NCBI RefSeq assembly: GCF_014174515.1
Contig: NZ_JACJUG010000001.1
Location: 248,001 to 312,000 of the forward strand
Origin: Mitsuaria sp. WAJ17
GTDB taxonomy: Bacteria; Pseudomonadota; Gammaproteobacteria; Burkholderiales; Burkholderiaceae_C
DNA length: 64,000 nt
Direction of reading: 5' to 3'
Numbering within the stretch: position 1 is the stretch's first letter; every line of letters starts with the position of its first letter. A program made the position numbers and the translations under genes. Shown here one piece after another: positions 55,987 through 64,000 of this stretch. The notes under the pieces were generated by a model that worked only from the letters and a program-made list of their open reading frames with translations, was not told the DNA's origin and ran no database searches.

Positions 55987-57000
55987 TCAGGCCAGGCGCT
56001 GGCCCAGCCAGTGGCAGACCAGCTCCGGCATGGCCAGCACATGGCCCGGGAAGCGCCCGCCGGGGAAGCCGACGTGGCCGCCGTGCGCAGGCTGCCAGAG
56101 CGTCACGAAGGGGCCGGCGTCTTGCACGGCGGGCAGGGAGGCCGCCGGCACGAAGGGGTCGTTGCGCGCGTTGAGCACCAGGGCTGGCAGCCGGATGCGC
56201 GGCAGCTGGGGCTTGGCCGAGGCGCGGGCCCAGTAGTCCTCGGTGTTGCGGAAGCCGTGCAGCGGGGCGGTGAAGAGGTTGTCGAACTCGTAGAGGTCTC
56301 GCACCTCGCGCAGGGCCTGGCCATTGAACAGGCCGGGATGCTGCTGCAGCTTGCGCAGGGCCTTGGGCACCATGGTGCGCAGGAACATGCGCGTGTAGAC
56401 CTGCCTGTTGAAGCCGCTGCCGATGGCGCGGCCCGACGCGGCCAGGTCGATGGGCGAGCAGATGGCGGCCACGGCGCTGGCGCTGTGGCGCGCGGTGTCG
56501 CCGGCTTCCTGCGCCCAGCGCAGCAGGGCATTGCCCCCCAGGGACACGCCTGCGGCGATGAGCGGCCCGCGGTGCTGGCGGCGCACCTGTTCCAGCATCC
56601 AGCCGATCTCGGTGTAGTCACCCGAGTGGTAGGCCCGCGGCGCCAGGTTCAGCTCGCCAGAGCAGCCCCGGAAATGCGGGATCACGCAAAGCCAGCCGCG
56701 GCGCCGGGCGGCGTCGGCGAAAGCCTGGGCGTAGTGGCTCTGCGAGCTGCCCTCCAGGCCGTGGAAGAGCACCAGCATGGGCACGTCGCCCCGGGGGGGG
56801 GCCGGCGCCTCGGCACGCGGAGGCCGGCTGGGCGGGGGCGGCTCAAGCAGGAAATCGGCGTCGATGAAATCGCCGTCGGGCGTGGTCCAGCGCTGACGCT
56901 GGAAGGCCAGGGGCTTGCCGAAATGCCGGCGCGAGAACAGGGCCGGCCAGATGGTCTGGACCTGTCCGCCGGGCTGCCACCAGGGAGCGCGGAAATCCAT
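55987..57000 (-). CDS. YheT-family alpha/beta hydrolase
   Basis: A 337-residue hydrolase. MDFRAPWWQPGGQVQTIWPALF and MLVLFHGLEGSSQSHYAQAF precede VIPHFRGCSGELNL and the nucleophile elbow AAGVSLGGNALLRW. A late NARNDPFVPAASLP and QPAHGGHVGF hold Asp and His. This is the YheT/ABHD1-3 family. The ATG shares a TGATG junction with the SnoaL-like gene stop. Confidence 0.94.
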   Translation of the reverse strand: MDFRAPWWQPGGQVQTIWPALFSRRHFGKPLAFQRQRWTTPDGDFIDADFLLEPPPPSRPPRAEAPAPPRGDVPMLVLFHGLEGSSQSHYAQAFADAARRRGWLCVIPHFRGCSGELNLAPRAYHSGDYTEIGWMLEQVRRQHRGPLIAAGVSLGGNALLRWAQEAGDTARHSASAVAAICSPIDLAASGRAIGSGFNRQVYTRMFLRTMVPKALRKLQQHPGLFNGQALREVRDLYEFDNLFTAPLHGFRNTEDYWARASAKPQLPRIRLPALVLNARNDPFVPAASLPAVQDAGPFVTLWQPAHGGHVGFPGGRFPGHVLAMPELVCHWLGQRLA

Positions 57001-57449
57001 CAGTGCAGGATGGTCGGCTCCTGCACGACTTCCTGGATGTCGTGGCCGGTGCCTGGGCTGGCGTGGTGCAGCACCATGCGCCAGCCTTGCGAGGTCTTGA
57101 GGTAGACGTTGGTGGCGATCACCCAGGCGCTCTGCACGCCGTCGGCCCCTTCCACCTGCACGCGCTCCAGCACCTGGTGGATGGCGGTGTCACCGGTGTG
57201 CAGGCGCCGCACGCGCTCGGGCGTGACGGCGATGGGCCCCTGCTGGAACACCGTCTCGAAGGCTGCGCGGATGGCCACGAGGCCGACCACGCGCGGGCCG
57301 CCGGGGTGGACGCAGGAGACTTCGTCTTCGTCTGCCCAGATGTCCATCAGCCGGTCCAGCTCACCATGCTGCAGGGCCTCGTAGAACTGCTGCTCGATGT
57401 CCTCGGGGGAGGCCATCAGCGCGGCCGTCTGCGCCTTGGGGCGGTGCAT
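57000..57449 (-). CDS. SnoaL/NTF2-like protein
   Basis: A 149-residue protein with an NTF2-like fold: PEDIEQQFYEALQHGELDRL, MDIWADEDEVSCVHPGGPRVVG, GLVAIRAAFETVF and MVLHHASPG. The DEVSCVHPGGPRV pattern is typical of a betaproteobacterial family with no assigned role. ATG 57449 is likely; ATG 57416 is an alternative. It is coupled to the YheT-like gene by 1 nt. Confidence 0.85.
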   Translation of the reverse strand: MHRPKAQTAALMASPEDIEQQFYEALQHGELDRLMDIWADEDEVSCVHPGGPRVVGLVAIRAAFETVFQQGPIAVTPERVRRLHTGDTAIHQVLERVQVEGADGVQSAWVIATNVYLKTSQGWRMVLHHASPGTGHDIQEVVQEPTILH

Positions 57450-57459
57450 CGCGCGGCCT

Positions 57460-57666
57460 TCAGTGCGCGGCGTGCAGGTGCTCGCCGTCCTTGAGGCGAT
57501 AGACGGTGCCGCAATAGGGGCACTTGCCGCCCTCGTCATGCGTGACGTCGATGAAGACGCGGGGGTGGTTGCTCCACAAGGGCATCTTGGGGTTGGGGCA
57601 GGCAACCACGCCGGGGCCCTGCACGTCCTTGGCCAGGACTTCGACGATGGATTTGGCTTCGCTCAT
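57460..57666 (-). CDS. Zinc-finger domain protein (zf-CHCC type)
   Basis: A 68-residue protein with the Cys-x-His-Cys-Cys pattern in VACPNPKMPLWSNHPRVFID and GKCPYCGTVYRL. This resembles the zinc finger of the complex I subunit NDUFS6. In many betaproteobacteria it sits next to ilvE, as here. ATG 57666 has AGAAG upstream. Function unknown. Confidence 0.88.
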   Translation of the reverse strand: MSEAKSIVEVLAKDVQGPGVVACPNPKMPLWSNHPRVFIDVTHDEGGKCPYCGTVYRLKDGEHLHAAH

Positions 57667-57707
57667 GGGGACTTCTCTTCTTGTGTGTGATGCGATGGGG
57701 CCCGGCC

Positions 57708-58631
57708 TCAGACCAGGCTCAGCCAATGCGCGTACTTGGGGTTGCGGCCGCTGACGATGTCGAAGAAGGCCGACTGGATCTTCTCGGTGATGGGCCCGCG
57801 CGAGCCAGCGCCCAGCTCGATGCGGTCCAGCTCGCGGATGGGCGTCACCTCGGCGGCGGTACCGGTGAAGAAGGCCTCGTCGCAGATGTAGACCTCGTCG
57901 CGGGTGATGCGCTTCTCCACCAGCTTCAGGCCCAGGTCCTGGCAGATGTGAAAGATGGTGTTGCGGGTGATGCCGTTGAGTGCGCCCGCGGAGAGGTCGG
58001 GCGTGTAGACCACGCCGTTCTTGACCACGAAGAGGTTCTCGCCCGCGCCCTCTGAGACGAAGCCCGAGGCGTCCAGCAGCAGGGCCTCGTCGTAGCCGTC
58101 GTCCGTGGCTTCCATATTGGCCAGGATGCTGTTGGTGTAGTTGGACACCGTCTTGGCCTGCGTCATCGTGATGTTGACGTGGTGGCGGGTGTAGGAGCTG
58201 GTCTTGACGCGGATGCCGCGCCTGAGCCCCTCCTCGCCCAGGTAGGCACCCCAGGCCCAGGCGGCGACCATCAGGTGGATCCTGTTGCCCTTGGGACTGA
58301 CGCCCAGCTTCTCGGAACCGATCCAGGTGAGTGGGCGCAGGTAGCAGCTCTCAAGCGCGTTCTCACGCACCACGGCCTTCTGGGCCTCCTCGACCTGCTC
58401 AAGCGTGAAGGGGATCTTCATGCGCAGGATCTTGGCGCTGTTGAACAGCCGCTCGGTGTGCTCGCGCAAGCGGAAGATGGCCGTGCCCTGGGGCGTCTTG
58501 TAGGCGCGCACGCCCTCGAAGGCGCCGCAGCCGTAGTGCAGGGTGTGGCTCAGCACATGGATTTTGGCATCGCGCCAATCGACCAGCTGGCCATCCATCC
58601 AGATCTTGCCGTCGCGATCGTCCATGGACAT
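57708..58631 (-). CDS. ilvE: Branched-chain amino-acid aminotransferase
   Basis: A 307-residue fold-type IV PLP aminotransferase for Leu, Ile and Val synthesis or breakdown. It has VLSHTLHYGCGAFEGVRAY, YLRPLTWIGSEKLGV, TMTQAKTVSNYTNS with the PLP Lys, EALLLDASGFVSEGAGENLF and FFTGTAAEVTPI. ATG 58631 has AAGGAG upstream. It heads a unit with the zinc-finger, SnoaL-like and YheT-like genes. Confidence 0.97.
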   Translation of the reverse strand: MSMDDRDGKIWMDGQLVDWRDAKIHVLSHTLHYGCGAFEGVRAYKTPQGTAIFRLREHTERLFNSAKILRMKIPFTLEQVEEAQKAVVRENALESCYLRPLTWIGSEKLGVSPKGNRIHLMVAAWAWGAYLGEEGLRRGIRVKTSSYTRHHVNITMTQAKTVSNYTNSILANMEATDDGYDEALLLDASGFVSEGAGENLFVVKNGVVYTPDLSAGALNGITRNTIFHICQDLGLKLVEKRITRDEVYICDEAFFTGTAAEVTPIRELDRIELGAGSRGPITEKIQSAFFDIVSGRNPKYAHWLSLV

Positions 58632-58674
58632 GGGGGCTCCTTGCTCGGGGGGCTTGAGGGTTGACCCGGGGATT

Positions 58675-59091
58675 CTATGTCGCGCCTGCCTCGCCATCAC
58701 CGGTCGGCGTGCCCTGTTCCGGCGGCCGCTGCAGCACCCATTGCTGCAGCACGCCCTTGCTGAACTGCAGCTCGAGGCGAACGCCGCCGGCGTCCGTCCA
58801 GGCCCAGGCCTCCTCGCGGCCCTCGACCTTGGCGCCCAGGCTGCGGGTCAGCGGCAGCACCTCCATCAGCTTCATGCCCGGGTGCAGGCGCGACTGCAGC
58901 ATCACGGCGCTGTCGATGCGACCCACCGGCGCGCCATTGGCCGCCTGCATCACCCGCATCAGCCGGCTGAACTGCAGCAGCAGCCAGAACACGACCACCG
59001 TCAGGGCCAGGATCACGCCCTGCCACCCCATCAGCACCCCGCCCATGACCAGGGCCGCCAGGGCCAGGGCCGATCCAATCCATGCATTCAT
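58675..59091 (-). CDS. Hypothetical membrane protein
   Basis: A 138-residue protein with two N-terminal hydrophobic helices (about 5-25 and 27-43). A basic region (SRLMRVMQAANGAPVGRID) and a compact, mixed cytosolic part follow. It ends 43 nt before ilvE on the same strand, so it may head the ilvE transcription unit. No family recognised. Confidence 0.7.
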   Translation of the reverse strand: MNAWIGSALALAALVMGGVLMGWQGVILALTVVVFWLLLQFSRLMRVMQAANGAPVGRIDSAVMLQSRLHPGMKLMEVLPLTRSLGAKVEGREEAWAWTDAGGVRLELQFSKGVLQQWVLQRPPEQGTPTGDGEAGAT

Positions 59092-59254
59092 GCCGCGATG
59101 CTAGCGCCTGGCGGCGGGGAGGGCGGCCGCCCAGGTTTACCTCTTCTCACAAAATGGGCGGATGCCATCCGTACGTACCCGCTAGAGTGCGCGGCAGACC
59201 TTGAGGCCGAGCCCGCCGGGGCGGCGGCGATTTGCACAAAAAGGGAGGAAAGTC

Positions 59255-59797
59255 ATGAGCACGGTCAGTGGTACGACATGGGTGCAGCAATTCCCGACCA
59301 GCACCAGCGTGGCCGACTTGAGCGCCGATTTCAGCGCAGCGGTCAGTCGCTTCATCGCCGCCCTGCGGGATGCCGGCGCGCAGGTGAGCATCGCGGCCAC
59401 GCTGCGGCCGCCCGAGCGGGCTTACCTGATGCACTACGCCTGGCGCATCGCCCAGGAGCAGCTCGATCCGGCCACGGTGCCCGCCATGGACGGCGTGGAC
59501 ATCGACTGGACCCACCGCAATGCCCAGGGCCAGACCCAGCTGCAGCAGGCGCGTCAGGCGGCTGCACAGATGGTGACCGGCTATGGCATCGTCTACCGGC
59601 CCGCGCTGACGTCCCGCCACACCGAGGGGCGCGCGATCGACATGAACATCACGCAGTACCTGAACAAGAGCGTCGCCACGGCTGCAGGCCAGGCGCAGAC
59701 GCTCACCACGGCCGCCCAGCTCCATGCCCTGGGCGCCGGCTACGGCGTGCACAAACTGGCCTCAGATCCGCCGCATTGGTCCGATGATGGTCATTGA
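59255..59797 (+). CDS. M15-like peptidoglycan peptidase without signal peptide
   Basis: A 180-residue protein with the zinc ligands of VanY/CwlK-type M15 peptidases: His122 and Asp129 in SRHTEGRAIDM, and His174 in DPPHWSDD. The family cuts D-Ala or L-Ala-D-Glu bonds of cell-wall peptides. The start at ATG 59255 has AGGGAGGAA upstream. There is no signal peptide, so the enzyme cannot reach the cell wall by Sec or Tat. The next gene, with a signal peptide, starts before this one ends. This fits a delivered toxin and its immunity protein, or a phage-type lysin. Confidence 0.75.
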   Translation: MSTVSGTTWVQQFPTSTSVADLSADFSAAVSRFIAALRDAGAQVSIAATLRPPERAYLMHYAWRIAQEQLDPATVPAMDGVDIDWTHRNAQGQTQLQQARQAAAQMVTGYGIVYRPALTSRHTEGRAIDMNITQYLNKSVATAAGQAQTLTTAAQLHALGAGYGVHKLASDPPHWSDDGH

Positions 59798-60398
59798 TCG
59801 CTGCCGCCGCATGGCCCGTCGGGCCCTGGGTCTGTCCCTGACCCTGGGGCTGGCCATGCCGGCCTGGAGTGCCGAATGGGGCCTGCTGGATGGGCGCATC
59901 AGCGGCGGATGGTTGCGCTACTCGCAGCCTGCTCAGTCCGGGCAGGCCGGCACGACGCCCCAGCGCGGCCATGCCTTGCGCCTGCTGCCGCAGCGGGATG
60001 GCCCGCAGGCGGCCTGCTGCTGGCAGGTCCGACCCGCTAGGCCGGCGCAGCCCTCGGGCGAGCTCTCGGTGCCGCTGCTGGCCTCCCAGGATGAAGAACT
60101 CGCCCAACTGCCCGGACCGGGGCTGGCGGTCCAGCCCCTGGCCCAGCTCGACATCGCGGCGCTGAAGGCCCCCTTCATCGGCCTGTGGACCGACGCGCCG
60201 GTGCGTGTGCAGGCCCTGGGGCCCCAGCAGCTGGTGATGCTCTGGCCCAGCGACGGTCCGGTGCTGCGTCTGCGTTACTGCCTGGCCACCGAAGGTCTGC
60301 GCATCGACGCCCTGGATCTGCGCAGCCTGGCCCGTACGCGCTGGTATCTGCCGCTGGACTACGCCATCGAGGCCGGTCCGCTCAGCTGCCAGGATTGA
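59787..60398 (+). CDS. Exported protein overlapping the M15-like gene (candidate immunity)
   Basis: A 203-residue protein with signal MARRALGLSLTLGLAMPAWSA|EW after a basic start. The mature part has several short strands, with cysteines in CCWQ, RYCLATEG and PLSCQD that may form disulfides. ATG 59787 lies 11 nt inside the M15-like gene (59784 also possible), so the two are coupled. I recognise no family. A periplasmic partner directly downstream of a signal-less cell-wall hydrolase is the usual immunity layout. Confidence 0.65.
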   Translation: MVIDRCRRMARRALGLSLTLGLAMPAWSAEWGLLDGRISGGWLRYSQPAQSGQAGTTPQRGHALRLLPQRDGPQAACCWQVRPARPAQPSGELSVPLLASQDEELAQLPGPGLAVQPLAQLDIAALKAPFIGLWTDAPVRVQALGPQQLVMLWPSDGPVLRLRYCLATEGLRIDALDLRSLARTRWYLPLDYAIEAGPLSCQD

Positions 60399-60811
60399 TC
60401 GGGCTGGGCTGAGTGCAGCGGGTCTGCCGGGCCCTCGTCGGCATCCCAGCCATAGGCGCGCTCCACGCGGGCCACGCGAAGCTCATAGTGGCGGTACCAG
60501 CGCAGGCGGCCTGTGTCACGCGCGGCTTGGTGGCGCAGCTCGGCGCGCCAGGCGCCGATGGCGGCATCGTCCGTCCAGTACGAAACGGTGATGCCCAGGC
60601 CGTCGGCGCCCCGTGCGCTCTCGGCGCCCAGGTAGCCCGGCTGGCGGGCGGCCAGCTCCACCATGGCCGTCGCCATGGCGTCATAGGCCGGATCCGGCGC
60701 ACTGCGCTGGCTGGTGAAGATCACGGCCACATAGGGCGTGGGAAAGCGGCCGGCAAAACCTGGCGGCGGGGGGGCCGGCGGTCGGGCGTCGGGCTGCGTA
60801 GGCTGGGTCAT
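60359..60811 (-). CDS. Antibiotic biosynthesis monooxygenase (ABM)-like protein
   Basis: A 150-residue protein with an ABM-type dimeric ferredoxin fold: YVAVIFTSQRSAPDPAYDAM, MVELAARQPGYLGAESARGADGLGITVSYW and RHYELRVARVERAYGW. ABM proteins include monooxygenases, haem-degrading enzymes and sensors; none can be picked here. A Pro-rich N-terminus precedes it. Its 3' end overlaps the end of the secreted partner gene by 40 nt. Confidence 0.88.
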   Translation of the reverse strand: MTQPTQPDARPPAPPPPGFAGRFPTPYVAVIFTSQRSAPDPAYDAMATAMVELAARQPGYLGAESARGADGLGITVSYWTDDAAIGAWRAELRHQAARDTGRLRWYRHYELRVARVERAYGWDADEGPADPLHSAQPDQSWQLSGPASMA

Positions 60812-60992
60812 CGTCAGCTTGGGTTGTGTCGGAGACAGGGGTATTCTGTGCGATCGTGCCAGGCCCTCCAGGCTGTCGGGACGTGATCCGAGCGCCCGGG
60901 CGATGGCCTGTGGCGCGACGCCGGAGGTGATGCATGGCTGAACGGTGCAGGCGGGGTCAGGATGCGCAAACGCAGCGTCGGCGGGGTGCCGT

Positions 60993-62894
60993 ATGAGCCT
61001 GCGACGGCGTCTGCTGCGCTGGCGTGCCCGCTGGCGCCGGGGGCCGCATCTGACGCAGGGCCTGCCCTGGGCCATCCTGCTGCTGGGTCTGATGCTGAGC
61101 CTGGGCCTGTGGTCCCACGAGCGCCAGGAAGCGGAGCAGGCGCTGCAGCGCGACCTCGACGTCGCCCTGCACGCCGCCGGCCAGCGCCTGTCCCACCGCC
61201 TCGATGCCTTGCAGCAGATCCTGTCCGCCGTCCATGCCCTGGCGCAGACGCAGGAAGCGGGCGCCGCCGGGCGCAGCCTGGACGAGGGGCGGCTGAGCCG
61301 CTTTCTGGAGGCCCTGCCCCTGGGGGCGGATCATGCCGGCCTGGAAGGCCTGGCCCTGGTGCGCTGGGTGCCGGGCCGGGTGGCGGACGACAAAGCCAGC
61401 CCGCGCGCCCTTCTGGGACCGCTGCTGCCGGGCCCAGGTCAGCTGGGGCAGGCGCCGGACCTCTGGCGCGAGTCCCTGCTGCAGCCGACCCTGCAGCGTG
61501 CCCGGGAGAGCGGGCAGCTCGCGCTGAGCCCGGCCCTGGACCTGCGCAGCTGGCGCCTCGGGCGCAACCTGGGCTTCGTGCTTGTCCAGCCCCTGTTCCG
61601 GCCGTCCCCGGACGGCAGCCATCGCCTCGAGTCCTGGGTGCTGGCGCCGGTGGCGCTGGCCGCTCTGATGGACCCCCTGCAGGCCCAGATGCCGCGCGGC
61701 CTGAGCCTGCGGCTCTTTGAGGGCGATGGCATCCCGGACCCGCCGCTGCTCTACCAGGCAGCGCAGGCCCCGGCCCGCGGCCTGCGCCAGCGCGAGGAGC
61801 GGCTGCATCGCGGCGGCCAGGCGTGGACGCTGCAGCTGCTGGTCCATGCCGATTACGCGCCCCTGACCCGCCTGGGCGAGCCCCTCACGCTGGGCCTGCT
61901 GGGTGGCCTGGGCAGCCTGCTGCTGGCCTTGCTGGCCTGGGCCCTGGCGGGCTCGCGCGAGCGTGCCCAGGCCCTGGCCCAGCGCATGACGCGGGCCCTG
62001 CGCGAAAGCGAGCAGCGCTGGGCCTTCGCACTGGAGGGCGCGGGCGACGGCGTCTGGGACTGGGACATGCGGGCCGACACCCTGGTCACGACCGCCCGCT
62101 GGAAGGCGCTGATGGGCTGGCCCCTGTCAGCCGCCGAGCCACGCCTGTCGCAGATGCTGCCCCTCGTCCATCCGGACGACCACGCCGGGCTGCGCCAACG
62201 CCTGCGTGACTGCATCCAGAACAGTCAGGGCAGCTTCGAGGTCGAGTACCGCGTGCGGGCCGAGGGGGGCGGCTGGCGCTGGCTGCTGGCGCGCGGCCGC
62301 ATCGTTGAGCGCGACAGTGTGCATGAGCCTCTGCGCATGATTGGCACCCTGTCCGACATCGACGCTCGCCGCCAATCCGAAGCCCAGATCCATTTCCTGG
62401 CCCGCCACGATCCGCTGACCGAGCTGGCCAACCGCGCGCATTTCTCCGAGCGCCTGCAGCAGGCCCTGGCCCATGCCCGGCGCTACCGCGAGAGCCTGGG
62501 TCTGATCCTGGTCGACTTGGATCGCTTCAAGCCCGTCAACGACATCCACGGGCATGCCGTGGGCGACGAGCTGCTGCAGGCCATGGCCCGGCGCCTGAAG
62601 GCTGCGGTGCGGGAGACTGATGTGGTCGGCCGCATCGGCGGAGACGAGTTCCTGGTGCTGCTGTGCGGCCCGGTCAGCCGCGAGAGCGCCCGGCACGTGG
62701 CGGAGAAGATCTACAACCTCGTCGCCCAACCTCTGCAGCTGGGTGATCTGAGCCTGGAGCTGACCTGCTCCGTGGGCCTGGCCATGTACCCCGAGGATGG
62801 CGAGGACGAGCACAGTCTCAAGAAGGCCGCCGACGACGCCATGTACGCCAGCAAGCGCGCCGGCCGCCTGCTGCTGGGCGCGGCGGGTGGCTGA
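60993..62894 (+). CDS. Membrane PAS-GGDEF diguanylate cyclase
   Basis: A 633-residue protein that should make c-di-GMP. One helix near 28-45 and one near 300-320 bound a periplasmic CHASE-like domain. A PAS domain (about 345-460) follows with WAFALEGAGDGVWDWDM. The GGDEF domain has intact GGDEF near residue 549 (VGRIGGDEFLVLL) and an upstream RETD, the I-site for product inhibition, five residues before. ATG 60993 is the start. It is convergent with a PilZ gene 7 nt away. Confidence 0.94.
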   Translation: MSLRRRLLRWRARWRRGPHLTQGLPWAILLLGLMLSLGLWSHERQEAEQALQRDLDVALHAAGQRLSHRLDALQQILSAVHALAQTQEAGAAGRSLDEGRLSRFLEALPLGADHAGLEGLALVRWVPGRVADDKASPRALLGPLLPGPGQLGQAPDLWRESLLQPTLQRARESGQLALSPALDLRSWRLGRNLGFVLVQPLFRPSPDGSHRLESWVLAPVALAALMDPLQAQMPRGLSLRLFEGDGIPDPPLLYQAAQAPARGLRQREERLHRGGQAWTLQLLVHADYAPLTRLGEPLTLGLLGGLGSLLLALLAWALAGSRERAQALAQRMTRALRESEQRWAFALEGAGDGVWDWDMRADTLVTTARWKALMGWPLSAAEPRLSQMLPLVHPDDHAGLRQRLRDCIQNSQGSFEVEYRVRAEGGGWRWLLARGRIVERDSVHEPLRMIGTLSDIDARRQSEAQIHFLARHDPLTELANRAHFSERLQQALAHARRYRESLGLILVDLDRFKPVNDIHGHAVGDELLQAMARRLKAAVRETDVVGRIGGDEFLVLLCGPVSRESARHVAEKIYNLVAQPLQLGDLSLELTCSVGLAMYPEDGEDEHSLKKAADDAMYASKRAGRLLLGAAGG

Positions 62895-62901
62895 ACGCAG
62901 C

Positions 62902-63339
62902 TCAGGCCTTGGTCTGCAGCAGCACGCAGCGCACCCAGTGCCCCGCGGCCAGGTCCTCGCGGTGGCCCGCCAGGAATTTCTCGGCGGTGGAGTTGGCCGA
63001 GAGGAACCGCATGCCATGCAGATGGCCCATGCCGGGCAGGGGCCGGGTCCAGGCACGCTCCAGTACGGCGTTGAACCAGGACACCTGCTCCTCCTCGCCC
63101 GGCTGGGCGTCGGGCTGGCCCAGCAGCAGCACGACCTCGTAGGGGCCATGCTCCAGCATCTCGGTGGCGCTGGTGAGCACTTGCAGTCCGCCGTTGCTGA
63201 TGTTGAGCACCAGGCCCGCCGGGCCGCGGCTGAATTGCACGGGCTTGAAGATCCAGCCCGGCAGCGTGGCCACGTCCTGCGCGGCGGCTGGCAGGTCGAA
63301 GCGGGTGTGCTGTCGTTGCTCGGAGGCAGAGTCGGTCAT
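62902..63339 (-). CDS. PilZ-domain c-di-GMP-binding protein
   Basis: A 145-residue protein with the PilZ motifs: Arg9-x3-Arg13 (RQHTRF) and Asn46-x-Ser48-x2-Gly51 (NISNGG), which bind c-di-GMP. The family acts as a c-di-GMP receptor in motility or biofilm control. ATG 63339 has GGAG upstream. Its 3' end faces the diguanylate cyclase gene, so maker and reader of the signal sit side by side. Confidence 0.9.
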   Translation of the reverse strand: MTDSASEQRQHTRFDLPAAAQDVATLPGWIFKPVQFSRGPAGLVLNISNGGLQVLTSATEMLEHGPYEVVLLLGQPDAQPGEEEQVSWFNAVLERAWTRPLPGMGHLHGMRFLSANSTAEKFLAGHREDLAAGHWVRCVLLQTKA

Positions 63340-63412
63340 GAGGGGCTCCTTGCTGGCCGGCTTGGCCGTGCGGTGCATCGTATGCAGACTTGGGCCTGAG
63401 GGCCAGGGGGTT

Positions 63413-64000
63413 TCAGTCAAGGCCGCGCAGCACGGCGATGGCGTCCTCGATGCGGTCCACCGCATGCACCGTCAGACCCTCGACGGCCTTCTTGGGCGCA
63501 TTGGCCTTGGGCACCACGGCGACGCTGAAGCCCAGCTTGGCCGCCTCCTTGAGACGCTCCTGCCCGCGTGGCGCCGGCCGAACCTCGCCGGCCAAGCCTA
63601 CTTCGCCGAAGGCGATGAAGCCGCGCGGCAGCGCCCGGCCGCGCAGGCTGCTCTGGATGGCCAGCAGCACGGCCAGGTCGGCGGCGGGCTCGCTGATGCG
63701 CACGCCGCCCACGGCGTTCACGAAGACGTCCTGGTCGCCTGTGGAGACGCCGGCGTGCCGGTGCAGCACGGCCAACAGCATGGCCAGGCGGTCGCGGTCC
63801 AGGCCAACCGAGAGCCGGCGCGGGCTGGGGCCGCCGGAATCGACCAGGGCCTGCAGCTCCACCAGCAAGGGGCGCGTGCCCTCCAGGGTGACCAGCACGC
63901 AGGAGCCCGGCACCGGCTCGCCATGGGTGGAGAGGAAGATGGCGCTGGGATTGGCCACGCCCTTGAGGCCCTTGTCGGTCATCGCGAAGACGCCGATCTC
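63413..64000 (-). CDS. radA: DNA repair protein RadA, C-terminal part (partial)
   Basis: The open frame runs off the right edge; about 195 residues are visible. This is the C-terminal Lon-like domain of RadA/Sms: DVFVNAVGGVRISEPAADLAVL, GFIAFGEVGLAGEVRP and EAAKLGFSVAVVP, with the tail DAIAVLRGLD. The Zn finger and RecA-like core lie beyond the window. RadA helps branch migration in recombination. Confidence 0.95.
   Translation of the reverse strand, partial: EIGVFAMTDKGLKGVANPSAIFLSTHGEPVPGSCVLVTLEGTRPLLVELQALVDSGGPSPRRLSVGLDRDRLAMLLAVLHRHAGVSTGDQDVFVNAVGGVRISEPAADLAVLLAIQSSLRGRALPRGFIAFGEVGLAGEVRPAPRGQERLKEAAKLGFSVAVVPKANAPKKAVEGLTVHAVDRIEDAIAVLRGLD

Overview
The window is a very GC-rich, densely coded bacterial chromosome segment from a betaproteobacterium, most likely Burkholderiales (Roseateles/Pelomonas/Rubrivivax-like). 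I judge this from codon use and from gene families as I remember them; no search was run. I support about 62 protein genes, one tRNA, and a set of control sites and remnants. The first gene (2-124) and the last (radA, 63413-64000) are cut by the window ends.

Layout. 0-9 kb: katG, a small gene with a near-perfect LexA/SOS box (2909-2928), an orphan binding protein, an HTH-Ogt DNA repair protein, oxyR divergent from panB-panC, an eroded FKBP gene, and a lipoprotein cyclophilin. 9-19 kb: a propeller lipoprotein divergent from a di-haem peroxidase-like lipoprotein, recG, a DUF2799 lipoprotein, eRF1-like and DksA-like genes, and a large BNR-repeat lipoprotein. 18.6-23 kb: queA and tgt (queuosine), with a coupled binding protein/YigZ pair on the other strand between them. 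23-29 kb: a PhnD-like binding protein coupled to a PAS histidine kinase, then a three-gene operon (small membrane protein, Lgt-like protein, COG1964-type radical SAM enzyme). 29-33 kb: a four-gene operon ending in an MFS-acyltransferase fusion. 33-38 kb: an HTH regulator, a TMEM175-like channel, and a LysR/CoA-transferase/CPBP unit divergent from an NmrA-like reductase. 38-42 kb: a four-gene ABC, LolA-like and beta-barrel operon. 43-47.5 kb: a giant CheB-CheR-PAS-kinase-receiver protein. 47.5-48.9 kb: a scar of IS110 fragments, a 31-bp inverted repeat and a tRNA-Arg gene. 49-52 kb: a DUF1501/DUF1800 pair and a membrane cytochrome c. 52.6-59 kb: a third orphan binding protein, a two-gene ABC exporter, and an ilvE operon. 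59-64 kb: a putative peptidoglycan hydrolase overlapping a secreted partner, an ABM-like gene, a GGDEF protein facing a PilZ protein, and radA.

The most promising undescribed units are (i) the radical SAM/Lgt-like/small-membrane-protein operon, where adjacent genes overlap by 4 nt and the radical SAM enzyme resembles the family containing archaeal tetraether synthase; (ii) the signal-less M15-like peptidase overlapping a signal-peptide-bearing gene, the layout of an interbacterial effector with its immunity protein; (iii) the ABC, LolA-like and outer-membrane-barrel operon; and (iv) the SOS-box-controlled 110-residue protein. These are inferences from gene layout and family resemblance.
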